Shown here one piece after another: positions 26,493-35,036 of a stretch of 64,000 bases of DNA. How positions within the stretch are numbered: position 1 is the first letter of the stretch; each line of letters begins with the position of its first letter. The stretch lies in NCBI RefSeq assembly GCF_014203605.1, contig NZ_JACHJJ010000002.1, positions 124,001 to 188,000 of the forward strand. The letters run 5' to 3'. The position numbers were made by a program, and so were the translations under genes. The notes beneath the pieces were generated by a model. That model saw only the letters and a program-made list of their open reading frames with translations. It had not been told where the DNA came from and did no database searches. The stretch is from Thiemannella venezuelensis. GTDB lineage: Bacteria > Actinomycetota > Actinomycetes > Streptosporangiales > Streptosporangiaceae.

Positions 26493-26586
26493 GCGGCGGG
26501 GCGCGGGCCGTACGGGGACCGGCCTTGAAGAGGCAACCGGTTCGGTATAGATCAGAGGTCAGAGGATCTTTCCGGCCTACGCTTCG

Positions 26587-27603
26587 GTGGTGCCTGTGAG
26601 ACGTGGGATGTACCGCCTGCTCCGCCGTACCGCCGTCGTGGCCGCGGTGACGGCCACCGCCGTACCCGCGCACGCCGCGTTCCCCGCGCACGCCGCGTTC
26701 CCCGCGCACGCCGCGTTCCCCGCGCACGCCGTGACGCGCGCCGCCGCGCCGGTGGACGTCAGGCTGCCCGGCACCTCGACGACCGTGCGCGAGGACCCGG
26801 CGGACCCGGCCCGGGTCGCCTCCTACACGGTCGGCAAGGCGGTCTACCTGCGCCGGGGGAGCCGGTTCGTGCGCAGGACCGGCGACGCCGAGGTCACGGT
26901 CGCCCCCAAGGGCACCGTGGCGCTGGCCGTGCCGTCCTCCTACACCGCGGGCTACGACTCGGTGACCGTCTTCGACATCGCGACGGGCCGGGGCACCCGG
27001 ATCCGCACGGTGAGGAAGCCGCTGGTCGCGGGCTTCGCCCGCTGGTCCAGGGACGGGAGGAAGGCGGTGCTGACCGTGCGGAGGAAGTCGGGGAACGGCT
27101 GGGCGGCCACCGGCTTCGTGCTCGTCGACGCGGCGGCGAAGTCCGCCCGCGTGGTGACCGTGCCCGGCGCGGACCCGGCCGCGCGTTTCCGGTGGAGCCC
27201 CGACGGGGCGGAGCTGGTGGCCGGCCACCGGGGCGGGACCCGCTTCTACGGGCAGGACGGCAAGGTACGGCGCACGCTGGCCGGGACGGGCGCGCCCGCC
27301 GGGGGAGACGACGCCTTCTCGCCCTCGGGCCGGGGGATGACGACCTGGTGCCCGGCCGCCTACACCGAGCACGTCTGCGTCTGGGACCGGACCACCGGCA
27401 GGCTCGCCGCCAGGGTGAACCTCCGGCCGGAGACCCTGTGGGGCTGGTGGGACGAGAAGCACCTGGTCGCGGTCGTCGCCCACGGCGGCGCCTACCGGGC
27501 GATCCTGTCAGACCTGCGCGGCGGGACCGTCCGGGTGCTGGCCGAGATCCCCGCCGCCGACTGGCGGAAGAAGCTCTACCTGGGCTACCGGACGGCGCGT
27601 TAG
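26587..27603 (+). CDS. Secreted WD40/beta-propeller-like protein, function unknown
   Basis: A 338-residue exported protein. Its signal peptide region contains an unusual repeated AHAAFP segment (residues about 26-50) followed by a beta-rich domain with propeller-like strands (FRWSPDGAELVAGHRGG, FARWSRDGRKAVLTV, DAFSPSGRGMTTWCP). Two Cys residues (CPAAYTEHVCVW) may form a disulfide. WD40-like beta-propeller (PD40) proteins look similar. GTG 26587 and GTG 26590 are both possible starts. No partner gene is close. Substrate or ligand unknown. Confidence 0.75.
   Translation: MVPVRRGMYRLLRRTAVVAAVTATAVPAHAAFPAHAAFPAHAAFPAHAVTRAAAPVDVRLPGTSTTVREDPADPARVASYTVGKAVYLRRGSRFVRRTGDAEVTVAPKGTVALAVPSSYTAGYDSVTVFDIATGRGTRIRTVRKPLVAGFARWSRDGRKAVLTVRRKSGNGWAATGFVLVDAAAKSARVVTVPGADPAARFRWSPDGAELVAGHRGGTRFYGQDGKVRRTLAGTGAPAGGDDAFSPSGRGMTTWCPAAYTEHVCVWDRTTGRLAARVNLRPETLWGWWDEKHLVAVVAHGGAYRAILSDLRGGTVRVLAEIPAADWRKKLYLGYRTAR
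26665..26731. repeat. Tandem 18-bp repeats within the signal peptide region
   Basis: CCCGCGCACGCCGCGTTC occurs three times in full (26665-26718) and once in part (to 26731), encoding PAHAAF repeats with several AHA-type signal peptidase sites. Confidence 0.9.
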
Positions 27604-27739
27604 CCCCCGGCGGGGCACGGACGCCGGGCGGCCCGCTCCTCCGGCGGCGGACGCCGGCACGGGAACCCGCCCCCTCCTCTCCGGGGCGCCGCGGCTTCCG
27701 GCGGCCCCGGGGCAACCGGGCTGCAAGGGATCCGCAAAC

Positions 27740-28285
27740 GTGCGGATCTACGCTCCGGGCATGCTCGACATGGAGTACTCCAAGACCTTCCGGCCGTTCC
27801 TCTTCATCCCCGGCGCGCACATCGTGTGGCTGCCGATCGGGCTCTTCTTCGTGATCGGCGAACTCACCGGGAACGAGATCCCGATGAAGAGCGGATCCGC
27901 CCTGACACTGGGGATCATCTTCTGCTCGTTCGGCGTGGCGGCCGTCGTCGCCACGGTCGTGTTCGCCCTCTGCCTGCGGATGCGCGACCGCCGCCGCCGG
28001 GCCCTGCTGGAGTACGGCCTGCGGGCGCGGGCCGTCGTCACCGAGGTCTCCGCCATGCCCAGCAGGATCAACGGCCGGCAGCTGATGAAGCTGCACGTCT
28101 CGTCGCCCGAGGTACCCGGGCTGGCGTTCCGGCAGGTCACCTTCCACCCGGTGCCCGAGGGGACCGACGTGACCGTGGCCTACGACCCGGAGGAGCCGGG
28201 CAGGGGCGTCGTCGCCGACGACCTGCGCGCGCTGGCCCGGGCCGGCGCGAGGGCCTGCGACCACCGGTGCGGGGCGGCGGGCTGA
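27740..28285 (+). CDS. Membrane protein with DUF3592-like domain
   Basis: A 181-residue protein with two membrane helices (about residues 25-45 and 58-80) and a C-terminal beta-rich domain (RARAVVTEVS...VTFHPVPEGTDVTVAYDPEEPGRGVV). That arrangement resembles DUF3592-type proteins. GTG 27740 has AGGGA 9 nt upstream; a later ATG at 27761 is possible. Function unknown. Confidence 0.7.
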   Translation: MRIYAPGMLDMEYSKTFRPFLFIPGAHIVWLPIGLFFVIGELTGNEIPMKSGSALTLGIIFCSFGVAAVVATVVFALCLRMRDRRRRALLEYGLRARAVVTEVSAMPSRINGRQLMKLHVSSPEVPGLAFRQVTFHPVPEGTDVTVAYDPEEPGRGVVADDLRALARAGARACDHRCGAAG

Positions 28286-28314
28286 CCCTTCCGCCGGCCC
28301 CGGAAGGCGGGCCG

Positions 28315-28635
28315 TCAGAGGTAGAGGCCGGTGCCGTTGTCGGTCTGCAGGGTGGCGACGGCGTGCAGGTCGCGCTCGCGCATGACCAGGTAGAGCTGGC
28401 CGTGGACCTCGACCTCGTACTGGTCCTCGGGGTTGAACAGGACCTTGTCGCCGACCTTCACGGTGCGGGCGCCGGCGCCGACGCCGCAGACCTCGCCCCA
28501 GACGAGCCGGTTGGCCATCTTCACGGTCGCCGGGATCACGATGCCCGCCGTGCTGCGCCGCTCCTCGCTGTCCTGCTCGACCTTGACCATGACGCGGTCG
28601 TGGAGCATCTGGATCTCGAACTTCGGGTCAGCCAC
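28315..28635 (-). CDS. GroES-like co-chaperonin family protein
   Basis: A 106-residue Cpn10-fold protein (MLHDRVMVKVEQDSEERRSTAGIVIPATV...GEVCGVGAGARTVKVGDKVLFNPEDQYEVEVHGQLYLVMRERDL). It keeps the strand order and the mobile-loop position of GroES, but the loop is not the canonical sequence and no groEL is adjacent. It is probably a divergent stand-alone GroES-like protein rather than the housekeeping GroES. It converges on the membrane protein gene and its promoter faces the DUF885 gene. Confidence 0.82.
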   Translation of the reverse strand: MADPKFEIQMLHDRVMVKVEQDSEERRSTAGIVIPATVKMANRLVWGEVCGVGAGARTVKVGDKVLFNPEDQYEVEVHGQLYLVMRERDLHAVATLQTDNGTGLYL

Positions 28636-28778
28636 GACAGAAGTTTAGGGGACGGGCGGCGCCGTACCGGCTGGTCCGCGCCCCCGCGTCCCGCGGCGCC
28701 GGGCGCCGGGAGCGGACCCGCGGTGCGGCGCGCGTTCCAGGCCGGGCCTCCGGGGGCGGTGCGCAGTAGTCTCCGGAT

Positions 28779-30389
28779 ATGACGGATCCCTCCCCTGGCC
28801 TGGCCGACGAGTTCGTCGACTGGTACCTGAGCGCCAATCCCATCTACGCCTCCCTGGCAGGGGCGCCCGGCCACGACCGGACCCTCGGAGACTTCACCGC
28901 GGCGGGCATCCTCGCCCGGGAGAGCGAGTCGCGCCGCTGGCTGGAGCGGCTCCAGGAGGTGAAAGGCGGCGGGTTCGAGGACGAGATCGACCGCGAGCTG
29001 ATCATCTCCGCGCTGCGGGGCTCTCTCGCCTACGAGGCGTGGCCCTCCTGGCGGCGCGACCCGTCCGGCTACGTGGGGCCGGTCTTCTCGTCCTTCTTCA
29101 GCCCCTTCCTGAACCGGCTGGCGGGCGAGGAGGAGCTGGTGGACGCCGCCGCCGCGCGGCTGGCCGAGGTGCCGGACGTGCTGGCCGCCTGCCGGGCGAA
29201 CCTCGACCCGGAGCTGGCCGCCCCGCTGCTGGTGGAGCGGGGGCTCGGCCAGGCGCGGACCGGCCGGCGCTTCCTCACCGAGACCGTGCCCGCCCTGGTC
29301 GCCGACGAGCGGCTGCGCGCCCGGCTGGCCGGGGCGGCCGAGCCCGCGGCGGCGGCCTTCGACGAGCTGGTCGGGTTCCTCGGCGGCTTCGAGGCGCGGG
29401 GCGACTGGCGGATGGGGGAGGGGCTCTACTCCACGCTGCTGCGCGAGCGGGAGATGCTCGGGTACGGCGCGGCCGAGCTGCGCGAGCGCGGCCAGGCCGC
29501 CTACGACGAGCTGGACGCCGAGATGCGGGAGGTGGCCCGGCGGCTGACCGGCGGCTCCGACGACTGGCACGCGGCCATCGCCGAGCTCCAGGACGACCAC
29601 GCGCCGACCCTGGAGGACATGCGCGCCGAGTACGAGGCGGAGACCGGGCGGGCCAGGGAGTTCGTCCGCGAGCGCAGGCTGGTGACCTTCGCCGCGGGCG
29701 AGGAGTGCCGGGTGGTGCCGTCGCCGGAGTTCCAGCGGCCGATCCTGTCGGTCGCCTCCTACCTCTCGCCGCCGCCGCTGTCGACCTCCCGGATCGGCCA
29801 CTTCTTCGTGCCGTTCACCCCCGACTCCTTCACCGAGGAGCAGGTCCGCCAGCGGCTGCGGACCAACGCCCGGGCGCAGATGCCCTCGATCGCGGTGCAC
29901 GAGGCCTACCCCGGCCACCACTGGCACCTGTCGTGGGTGGCCGACAGCCCGCGCCGGGCCCGCAAGCTCTTCCGCACGCCGTACTTCACCGAGGGCTGGG
30001 CGCTGTACGTGGAGAAGGTCATGCGGGAGGAGGGCTACTTCACCACCCCCGCGCAGGAGCTCGCCCACCTGGAGTTCCGCCTCTTCCGCGCGGCCCGCAT
30101 CATCGTGGACACCTCGCTGCACTGCGGGGACATGAGCATCGAGGAGGCGGAGCACTTCATGACCACCAAGTCCTCGCTCACGCCGGGCACCGCCAAGGGC
30201 GAGGTCAACCGCTACTGCGCCTGGCCGACCCAGGCCCCCTCCTACCTGACCGGGGCACTGGAGATCGACCGCATCCGCGCCGACTACACGGCGGCCGGCC
30301 GCGGCGACCTGCGGACCTTCCACGACACCCTGGCGGGTTCCGGCGGGCTGCCCCTGGGCCTGGCCCGCCGGGTGGCGCTGGAGGGCTGA
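28779..30389 (+). CDS. DUF885 family protein, probable zinc metallohydrolase
   Basis: A 536-residue helical protein of the DUF885 family. The HEAYPGHHWHLSW motif (His near residue 374) is an HExxxGHH-type metal site, and the later YFTEGWALYVEKVM supplies the additional Glu seen in gluzincin-like enzymes. Related proteins behave as metallopeptidases. It has no signal peptide. The start ATG is 8 bp from a GTAGTCTCCGGAT stretch and may be leaderless-like. A long hairpin follows the stop. Confidence 0.88.
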   Translation: MTDPSPGLADEFVDWYLSANPIYASLAGAPGHDRTLGDFTAAGILARESESRRWLERLQEVKGGGFEDEIDRELIISALRGSLAYEAWPSWRRDPSGYVGPVFSSFFSPFLNRLAGEEELVDAAAARLAEVPDVLAACRANLDPELAAPLLVERGLGQARTGRRFLTETVPALVADERLRARLAGAAEPAAAAFDELVGFLGGFEARGDWRMGEGLYSTLLREREMLGYGAAELRERGQAAYDELDAEMREVARRLTGGSDDWHAAIAELQDDHAPTLEDMRAEYEAETGRAREFVRERRLVTFAAGEECRVVPSPEFQRPILSVASYLSPPPLSTSRIGHFFVPFTPDSFTEEQVRQRLRTNARAQMPSIAVHEAYPGHHWHLSWVADSPRRARKLFRTPYFTEGWALYVEKVMREEGYFTTPAQELAHLEFRLFRAARIIVDTSLHCGDMSIEEAEHFMTTKSSLTPGTAKGEVNRYCAWPTQAPSYLTGALEIDRIRADYTAAGRGDLRTFHDTLAGSGGLPLGLARRVALEG

Positions 30390-30391
30390 CG

Positions 30392-30449
30392 CCCCCGGCC
30401 GTCCGCGACCGGCGGGGAGCCGGTCCCCCGGGGCGCGGACGGCCGGGGG
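30392..30449. terminator. Long bidirectional hairpin between convergent genes
   Basis: Perfect 16-bp arms (30392-30407 with 30434-30449) enclose a 26-nt interior holding a smaller hairpin. It can serve both the DUF885 gene and the convergent rhodanese gene. Confidence 0.75.
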
Positions 30450-30474
30450 TCCCGCCCGGCGGCGGGCCGGACGG

Positions 30475-30813
30475 TCAGCGGGCGGCCGCCCCGCTCTCGA
30501 CGGGCAGGCCCGCCTCGACCCAGTCCTGGATGCCCTCGCGGTACTTGCGCACGCCGGTGTAGCCGAGGGCGGTCAGCCGGCGGGCCACCGCCTCGCTGTT
30601 GCCGCAGGCCGGGTTGGAGCAGTAGGTGACGATGGCGGCGTCGCGGTCGGGGAGGAGCTCGGCCGCGCGGGCGGCGACCTCGCTCTCGACCAGGGCGATC
30701 GCGCCGGGCAGGTGCTGCTGGGCGTAGTAGCCGCCGCCGAGGGCGTCCACGACGACGACGGTTCCCGCCTCGATCGCGGTCCTCAGCTCGTCGCGGCTGA
30801 TCAGTGCGGTCAT
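30475..30813 (-). CDS. Single-domain rhodanese (sulfurtransferase-like)
   Basis: A 112-residue rhodanese domain. The active-site loop is CSNPACG with Cys65 as the persulfide-carrying nucleophile. It would transfer sulfane sulfur in the cytoplasm. The frame is open another 91 codons upstream, but ATG 30813 has GGAGGAG just before it and sits downstream of the shared promoter. It is divergent from a TetR-type regulator that very likely controls it. Confidence 0.9.
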   Translation of the reverse strand: MTALISRDELRTAIEAGTVVVVDALGGGYYAQQHLPGAIALVESEVAARAAELLPDRDAAIVTYCSNPACGNSEAVARRLTALGYTGVRKYREGIQDWVEAGLPVESGAAAR

Positions 30814-30835
30814 GCTGGCCTCCTCCGGCCTAAAT

Positions 30836-30887
30836 GGACTATAGTCCGTTTCTGTGAGTGATTCGGAATTTAACGGACCACGGTCCG
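30836..30887. promoter_or_regulatory. Paired TetR-type operators with a palindromic -10 element
   Basis: GGACTATAGTCC (30836-30847) is a perfect palindrome that contains TATAGT on both strands, giving a -10 in both directions. CGGACCACGGTCCG (30874-30887) is a second dyad inside the regulator's first codons. They share GGAC...GTCC and flank the regulator start. Confidence 0.7.
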
Positions 30888-31477
30888 CTTCGTCAAGCGA
30901 GCCGCTGCGGACGCTGCTGGGCGAGCCGCCCAGGGAGCGGGCCGACGCCGCGCGCAACCGGGCGAAGGTGCTGGCCGCGGCGGCCAGGCTGTTCCGGGAG
31001 AAGGGGGTGGACGGCGTCTCGATGGACGCCGTCGCGGCCGAGGCGGAGGTGGGCAAGGGCACGCTGTTCCGCCGCTTCGGCGACAAGTCGGGCCTGGCCG
31101 CGGCGCTCCTCGACGAACGCGAGCGCGGACTGCAGGAGGCGATCCTGTCCGGCCCGCCGCCCCTGGGACCGGGGGCGCCGGCGGCGGAGCGGCTGGCGGC
31201 CTTCGTGGACGCCTACCTCGACCACCTGCTGGACCACCTGGACCTGGCCCGCATGTCGGAGACCGCCAGCCCCGGCGCCCGCTACCGGATCGGCGCCTAC
31301 CGGTTCTGGCGCCTGCACGTGGCGATCCTGCTGGCCGAGGCGCATCCGGGATGCGACGCCGACCCGCTCGCGCACGCGCTGCTCGCCCCGCTGGCCGCCG
31401 ACCACATGACGGTCCTGGTCGCCGAGTACGGCCCGGCGCGGGCGAGGGAGGCGGTCCGCGCGCTCGTTCCGGAGTGA
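30854..31477 (+). CDS. TetR family transcriptional regulator
   Basis: A 207-residue TetR/AcrR protein. The helix-turn-helix spans about residues 32-78 (NRAKVLAAAARLFREKGVDGVSMDAVAAEAEVGKGTLFRRFGDKSGLAAALL); the ligand domain follows. The GTG start lies 8 nt after TATAGT, so the mRNA may be leaderless. Operators around the start suggest self-repression and control of the divergent rhodanese. Confidence 0.9.
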   Translation: MSDSEFNGPRSASSSEPLRTLLGEPPRERADAARNRAKVLAAAARLFREKGVDGVSMDAVAAEAEVGKGTLFRRFGDKSGLAAALLDERERGLQEAILSGPPPLGPGAPAAERLAAFVDAYLDHLLDHLDLARMSETASPGARYRIGAYRFWRLHVAILLAEAHPGCDADPLAHALLAPLAADHMTVLVAEYGPARAREAVRALVPE

Positions 31478-31611
31478 CCTGGCCGGGAGGGCGGGAACGG
31501 GTGCGGTCGCGGAGCCTGCCGAGTCCGAAAAGCTACCGTCAGGTAACCAAAGTCACATGAGTGCCTCTCATAATCAATGATGCGCCCCTTGTGCTCTGAA
31601 AGGTCACCTCT

Positions 31612-34134
31612 GTGCGGATTGCTCCATTTGCCCGTCTATCACGGCCGGTCCGGTGGCTCGCCCGGATCCTCACCGCCCTCCTCGTCCTGGCGATCATCCT
31701 CGCCGGGACGGTGACCTGGACGGTCCGCCGGTCGTTCCCACAGCTCTCCGGTGAGGTGAGGCTCCCCGGCCTGGCCGCGGCGGTGACCGTCCACCGGGAC
31801 GCGCAGGGCATCCCGCAGATCTACGCCGACACCTCGGCCGACCTGCTCAGGGCCCAGGGCTACGTGCACGCCCAGGACCGCTTCTGGGAGATGGACTTCC
31901 GCCGCAAGACCACCGCGGGCCGCCTGTCGGAGCTGTTCGGCTCCTCGACCCTGGACATCGACAAGGTCGTGCGGACCCTCGGCTGGCGGCGCACCGCCGA
32001 GGCCGAGCTCCCGCTGCTGCGTCCCGAGACCCGCCGGGCGCTGGAGGACTACGCGGCCGGGGTCAACGCCTGGATGGCCCAGCACGACGGGTTCGCCGAG
32101 AAGAGCCTCGAGTACGGCGTGCTCAAGCTGACCAACTCCGGCTACGAGCCCGAGCCGTGGACCCCGGCCGACTCCCTTGCCTGGCTCAAGGCCATGGCCT
32201 GGGACCTGCGCTCCAACATGGAGTCCGAGATCGACCGCGCCCTGGTCGCGGCCAGGCTCCCGGCCGGGCGGGCCGCGCAGCTCTACCCGGGCTACCCCTT
32301 CGACCGGCACCGGACGATCGTGACCGGGACCGGGAGCGGGAGCGCCGAGGAGCCCAAGGGCGGCAGGCCGGTGGGCGCGGCGGACGCGCTGGCGGAGGCC
32401 GCCGAGCTGGTGGGCGCCGCCCCCGCCCTCCTGGGGACCGCGGGCGGCGACGTCGCCGGGATCGGCTCCAACTCCTGGGTGGTGGGCGGCGCCCACACCG
32501 CCACCGGCAAGCCGCTGCTCGCCAACGACCCGCACCTCGGCCCCAAGATGCCCTCGATCTGGTACCAGGCCGGGCTGCACTGCCGTACCAAGAGCGCGGC
32601 CTGCCCCTACGACGTGACCGGCTACACCTTCGCGGGCCTGCCCGGCGTGGTGATCGGCCACAACGACAGGATCGCCTGGGGCTTCACCAACCTCGGCCCC
32701 GACGTCAGCGACCTGTACCTGGAGCGCGTCAAGGGCGACACCGTCGAGGTCGAGGGCGAGTGGGAGCCGGTCCGGACGCGCACCGAGCAGATCGAGGTGG
32801 CCGGGGGCGAGACGGTCGAGCTGAAGGTCCGCAGCACCGGCCACGGCCCGATCATCTCCGGCGTGCTCGGCGACGCCCGCCAGGCCGTGCCCGGGGCCGC
32901 CGCGCGCCTCGGTGAGAAGGCCGACGGGCTGGAGGTGGCGCTGCGCTGGACCGCGCTCGACCCCGGCCGCACCGCCGACGCCATCCTGCTGATGAACCGC
33001 GCCGAGAACTTCGAGCAGTTCCGCGAGGGCGCAGCCTCCTTCGAGGCCCCGTCGCAGAACCTGATCTACGCCGACGTCGAGGGCAACATCGGCTACCAGG
33101 CGCCCGGGAAGATCCCGGTCCGCTCCGAGGGCGACGGCACCATGCCGGTGCCCGGCTGGGACGGAAAGCACGAGTGGACCGGCTTCGTCCCGTTCGAGAA
33201 GCTGCCGTCGGTCTACAACCCGTCCGAGGGCTACATCGTCACCGCCAACAACGCGGTCGTCCGCCCGAGCGAGGACCTCTTCCTGACCTCCGACTGGTCC
33301 CACGGCTACCGCTCCCAGCGGATCGTGGAGCGGATCGAGGAGGCCACCGCCGGGGGCAAGGTCACCGCCGAGACCATGGGCGAGATCCTGATGGACGACC
33401 GCAACAACCTCGCCCCGCTCCTCGTCCCGCACCTGCTCCGCCTCGGCGCCCCGAACGACACACTCAAGGGCTGGGACTTCGGCCAGGGCCGCGACTCGGC
33501 CGGGGCCGCCTACTTCAACGCGGTGTGGCTGAACCTGCTGGAGCGCGTCTTCACCGACGAGCTGTCCGGTCCCGTCGCCCCCGGCGGCAACGACCGCTGG
33601 TACGAGGTGGTCCGCAAGCTCCTCGACGCCCCCGAGGACCCCTTCTGGGACGACGTCCGCACCTCCGGCGCCACCGAGCGCCGCGACGACATGCTCAGGG
33701 CGGCGATGGCCGACGCCGACGCCGAGCTGCGCGAGCGGCTCGGCGACGACCCGGCGCGCTGGGCCTGGGGCGACCTGCACACCCTGGACCTCACCCACGA
33801 GACCTTCGGTACCAGCGGCATCGCCCCGGTCGAGTGGCTGTTCAACCGGGGCCCGCTGCGCACGTCCGGCGGCAAGGACACCGTGAACGCCACCGGCTGG
33901 GACGCCACCGAGGGCTACCAGGTCAACTGGGTGCCGTCGATGCGCATGGTCGTGGACCTCGCGGACATGGACCGCTCGCGGTGGATCAACCTGACCGGCG
34001 CCTCCGGCCACGCCTTCCACGCCAACTACGACGACCAGGCCGAACTCTGGGCGGACGGGAGGTTCACCCCGATGCTCTCCACCGAGCAGGCCGTACGGCG
34101 GGCCGCCGAGAACACCCTCACGCTGACCCCGTGA
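31612..34134 (+). CDS. Penicillin acylase family (Ntn-hydrolase) protein
   Basis: An 840-residue precursor of the S45 acylase family. Residues about 15-38 form a membrane anchor or signal. An alpha-subunit region (VTVHRDAQGIPQIYADTSADLLRAQGYVHAQDRFWEMDFRRK) is followed by a spacer and the autoprocessing site GSNSWVVGG with nucleophile Ser286. The beta subunit then runs to the end, with GHNDRIAWGFTNLGPD and HGPII typical of the family. Such enzymes deacylate beta-lactams, acyl-homoserine lactones or lipopeptides such as aculeacin. The substrate here is open. The GTG start has GAAAGG upstream. An AT-rich 130-bp stretch precedes it. Confidence 0.92.
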   Translation: MRIAPFARLSRPVRWLARILTALLVLAIILAGTVTWTVRRSFPQLSGEVRLPGLAAAVTVHRDAQGIPQIYADTSADLLRAQGYVHAQDRFWEMDFRRKTTAGRLSELFGSSTLDIDKVVRTLGWRRTAEAELPLLRPETRRALEDYAAGVNAWMAQHDGFAEKSLEYGVLKLTNSGYEPEPWTPADSLAWLKAMAWDLRSNMESEIDRALVAARLPAGRAAQLYPGYPFDRHRTIVTGTGSGSAEEPKGGRPVGAADALAEAAELVGAAPALLGTAGGDVAGIGSNSWVVGGAHTATGKPLLANDPHLGPKMPSIWYQAGLHCRTKSAACPYDVTGYTFAGLPGVVIGHNDRIAWGFTNLGPDVSDLYLERVKGDTVEVEGEWEPVRTRTEQIEVAGGETVELKVRSTGHGPIISGVLGDARQAVPGAAARLGEKADGLEVALRWTALDPGRTADAILLMNRAENFEQFREGAASFEAPSQNLIYADVEGNIGYQAPGKIPVRSEGDGTMPVPGWDGKHEWTGFVPFEKLPSVYNPSEGYIVTANNAVVRPSEDLFLTSDWSHGYRSQRIVERIEEATAGGKVTAETMGEILMDDRNNLAPLLVPHLLRLGAPNDTLKGWDFGQGRDSAGAAYFNAVWLNLLERVFTDELSGPVAPGGNDRWYEVVRKLLDAPEDPFWDDVRTSGATERRDDMLRAAMADADAELRERLGDDPARWAWGDLHTLDLTHETFGTSGIAPVEWLFNRGPLRTSGGKDTVNATGWDATEGYQVNWVPSMRMVVDLADMDRSRWINLTGASGHAFHANYDDQAELWADGRFTPMLSTEQAVRRAAENTLTLTP

Positions 34135-34171
34135 CCCCGTGACCCCGTGACCCCGTGACCCCGTGACCCCG
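34124..34171. repeat. Six tandem 8-bp repeats containing stop codons
   Basis: TGACCCCG is repeated six times at the end of the acylase gene; the natural stop is in the second unit. As the unit length is 8, the repeats place TGA in all three frames. Confidence 0.9.
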
Positions 34172-34180
34172 TGACCCGGT

Positions 34181-34208
34181 GGGCGGCCCGCCCCGGCGCG
34201 GGCCGCCC
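34181..34208. terminator. Hairpin between convergent acylase and siderophore ATPase genes
   Basis: Perfect 10-bp arms (34181-34190 with 34199-34208) around CCCCGGCG, usable in both directions. Confidence 0.65.
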
Positions 34209-34241
34209 GCCGGCCCGGGTCCGCCCGTCCGGGGACTGCGG

Positions 34242-35036
34242 CTACGCCGTGGTGCGGGCGCGGCGGCGGGTCTCGGGGACGATCAGCGGGGTGCCGCTCT
34301 GCGGGTCGGTGATGATCTCGCAGCGCAGGTCGAAGACCTCCCGGACCAGCTCGGCGGTGACGATCTCCACCGGGTCGCCCTCGGCCACGATCCTGCCGTC
34401 GCGCATCACGATCAGGTGGGTGGCGTACCGGCAGGCCTGGTTGAGGTCGTGCAGCACCGCGACCAGCGTCCGCCCCTGCTCGTGCAGGTCGGCGCAGAGG
34501 TCGAGGACCTCGATCTGGTGGGCGATGTCGAGGAAGGTCGTCGGCTCGTCCAGCAGCAGGATCGGCGTCTCCTGGGCCAGCGCCATGGCCAGCCAGACGC
34601 GCTGGCGCTGGCCGCCGGAGAGCTCGTCCACGCAGCGCTCGGCCAGGTCGGTCACGCCGGTGGACTCCATCGCGGAGGCCACCGCGACCTCGTCCTGCCT
34701 GGACCACTGGCGCATCAGCCGCTGGTGCGGGTAGCGGCCCCGGCCGACCAGGTCGGCGACGGTGATGCCGTCGGGCACGATCGAGCTCTGCGGGAGCAGG
34801 CCGAGGCGGCGCGCGACCTCCTTGGACGGCAGTGAGGTGATCAGCGCGCCGTCGAGGTGGACCGTCCCGGCGCGCGGCTTGAGCATGCGGGCCAGCGCGC
34901 GCAGCGTCGTGGACTTGCCGCAGGCGTTCGGCCCGATGATCACGGTGAACGAGCCGTCCGGGATCGCCACGTCCAGCCCGGTCGCGACCGTGCGCTTGTC
35001 GTAGGAGAGCGTCAGTCCGGTGCCGTGCAGTCTCAA
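34242..35036 (-). CDS. Ferric-siderophore ABC transporter ATP-binding protein (FepC type)
   Basis: A 264-residue ATPase of iron-siderophore importers. Walker A GPNACGKST, signature LSGGQRQRVWLAMALAQ, Walker B ILLLDEPTTFLDIAHQ and the H-loop VLHDLNQA match FepC/FhuC proteins. The start is TTG 35036, overlapping the stop of the permease (TTGA) with GGAAGGA upstream; the frame is open much further but only as an overlap with the permease gene. It is last in the three-gene minus-strand import operon. Confidence 0.9.
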   Translation of the reverse strand: MRLHGTGLTLSYDKRTVATGLDVAIPDGSFTVIIGPNACGKSTTLRALARMLKPRAGTVHLDGALITSLPSKEVARRLGLLPQSSIVPDGITVADLVGRGRYPHQRLMRQWSRQDEVAVASAMESTGVTDLAERCVDELSGGQRQRVWLAMALAQETPILLLDEPTTFLDIAHQIEVLDLCADLHEQGRTLVAVLHDLNQACRYATHLIVMRDGRIVAEGDPVEIVTAELVREVFDLRCEIITDPQSGTPLIVPETRRRARTTA

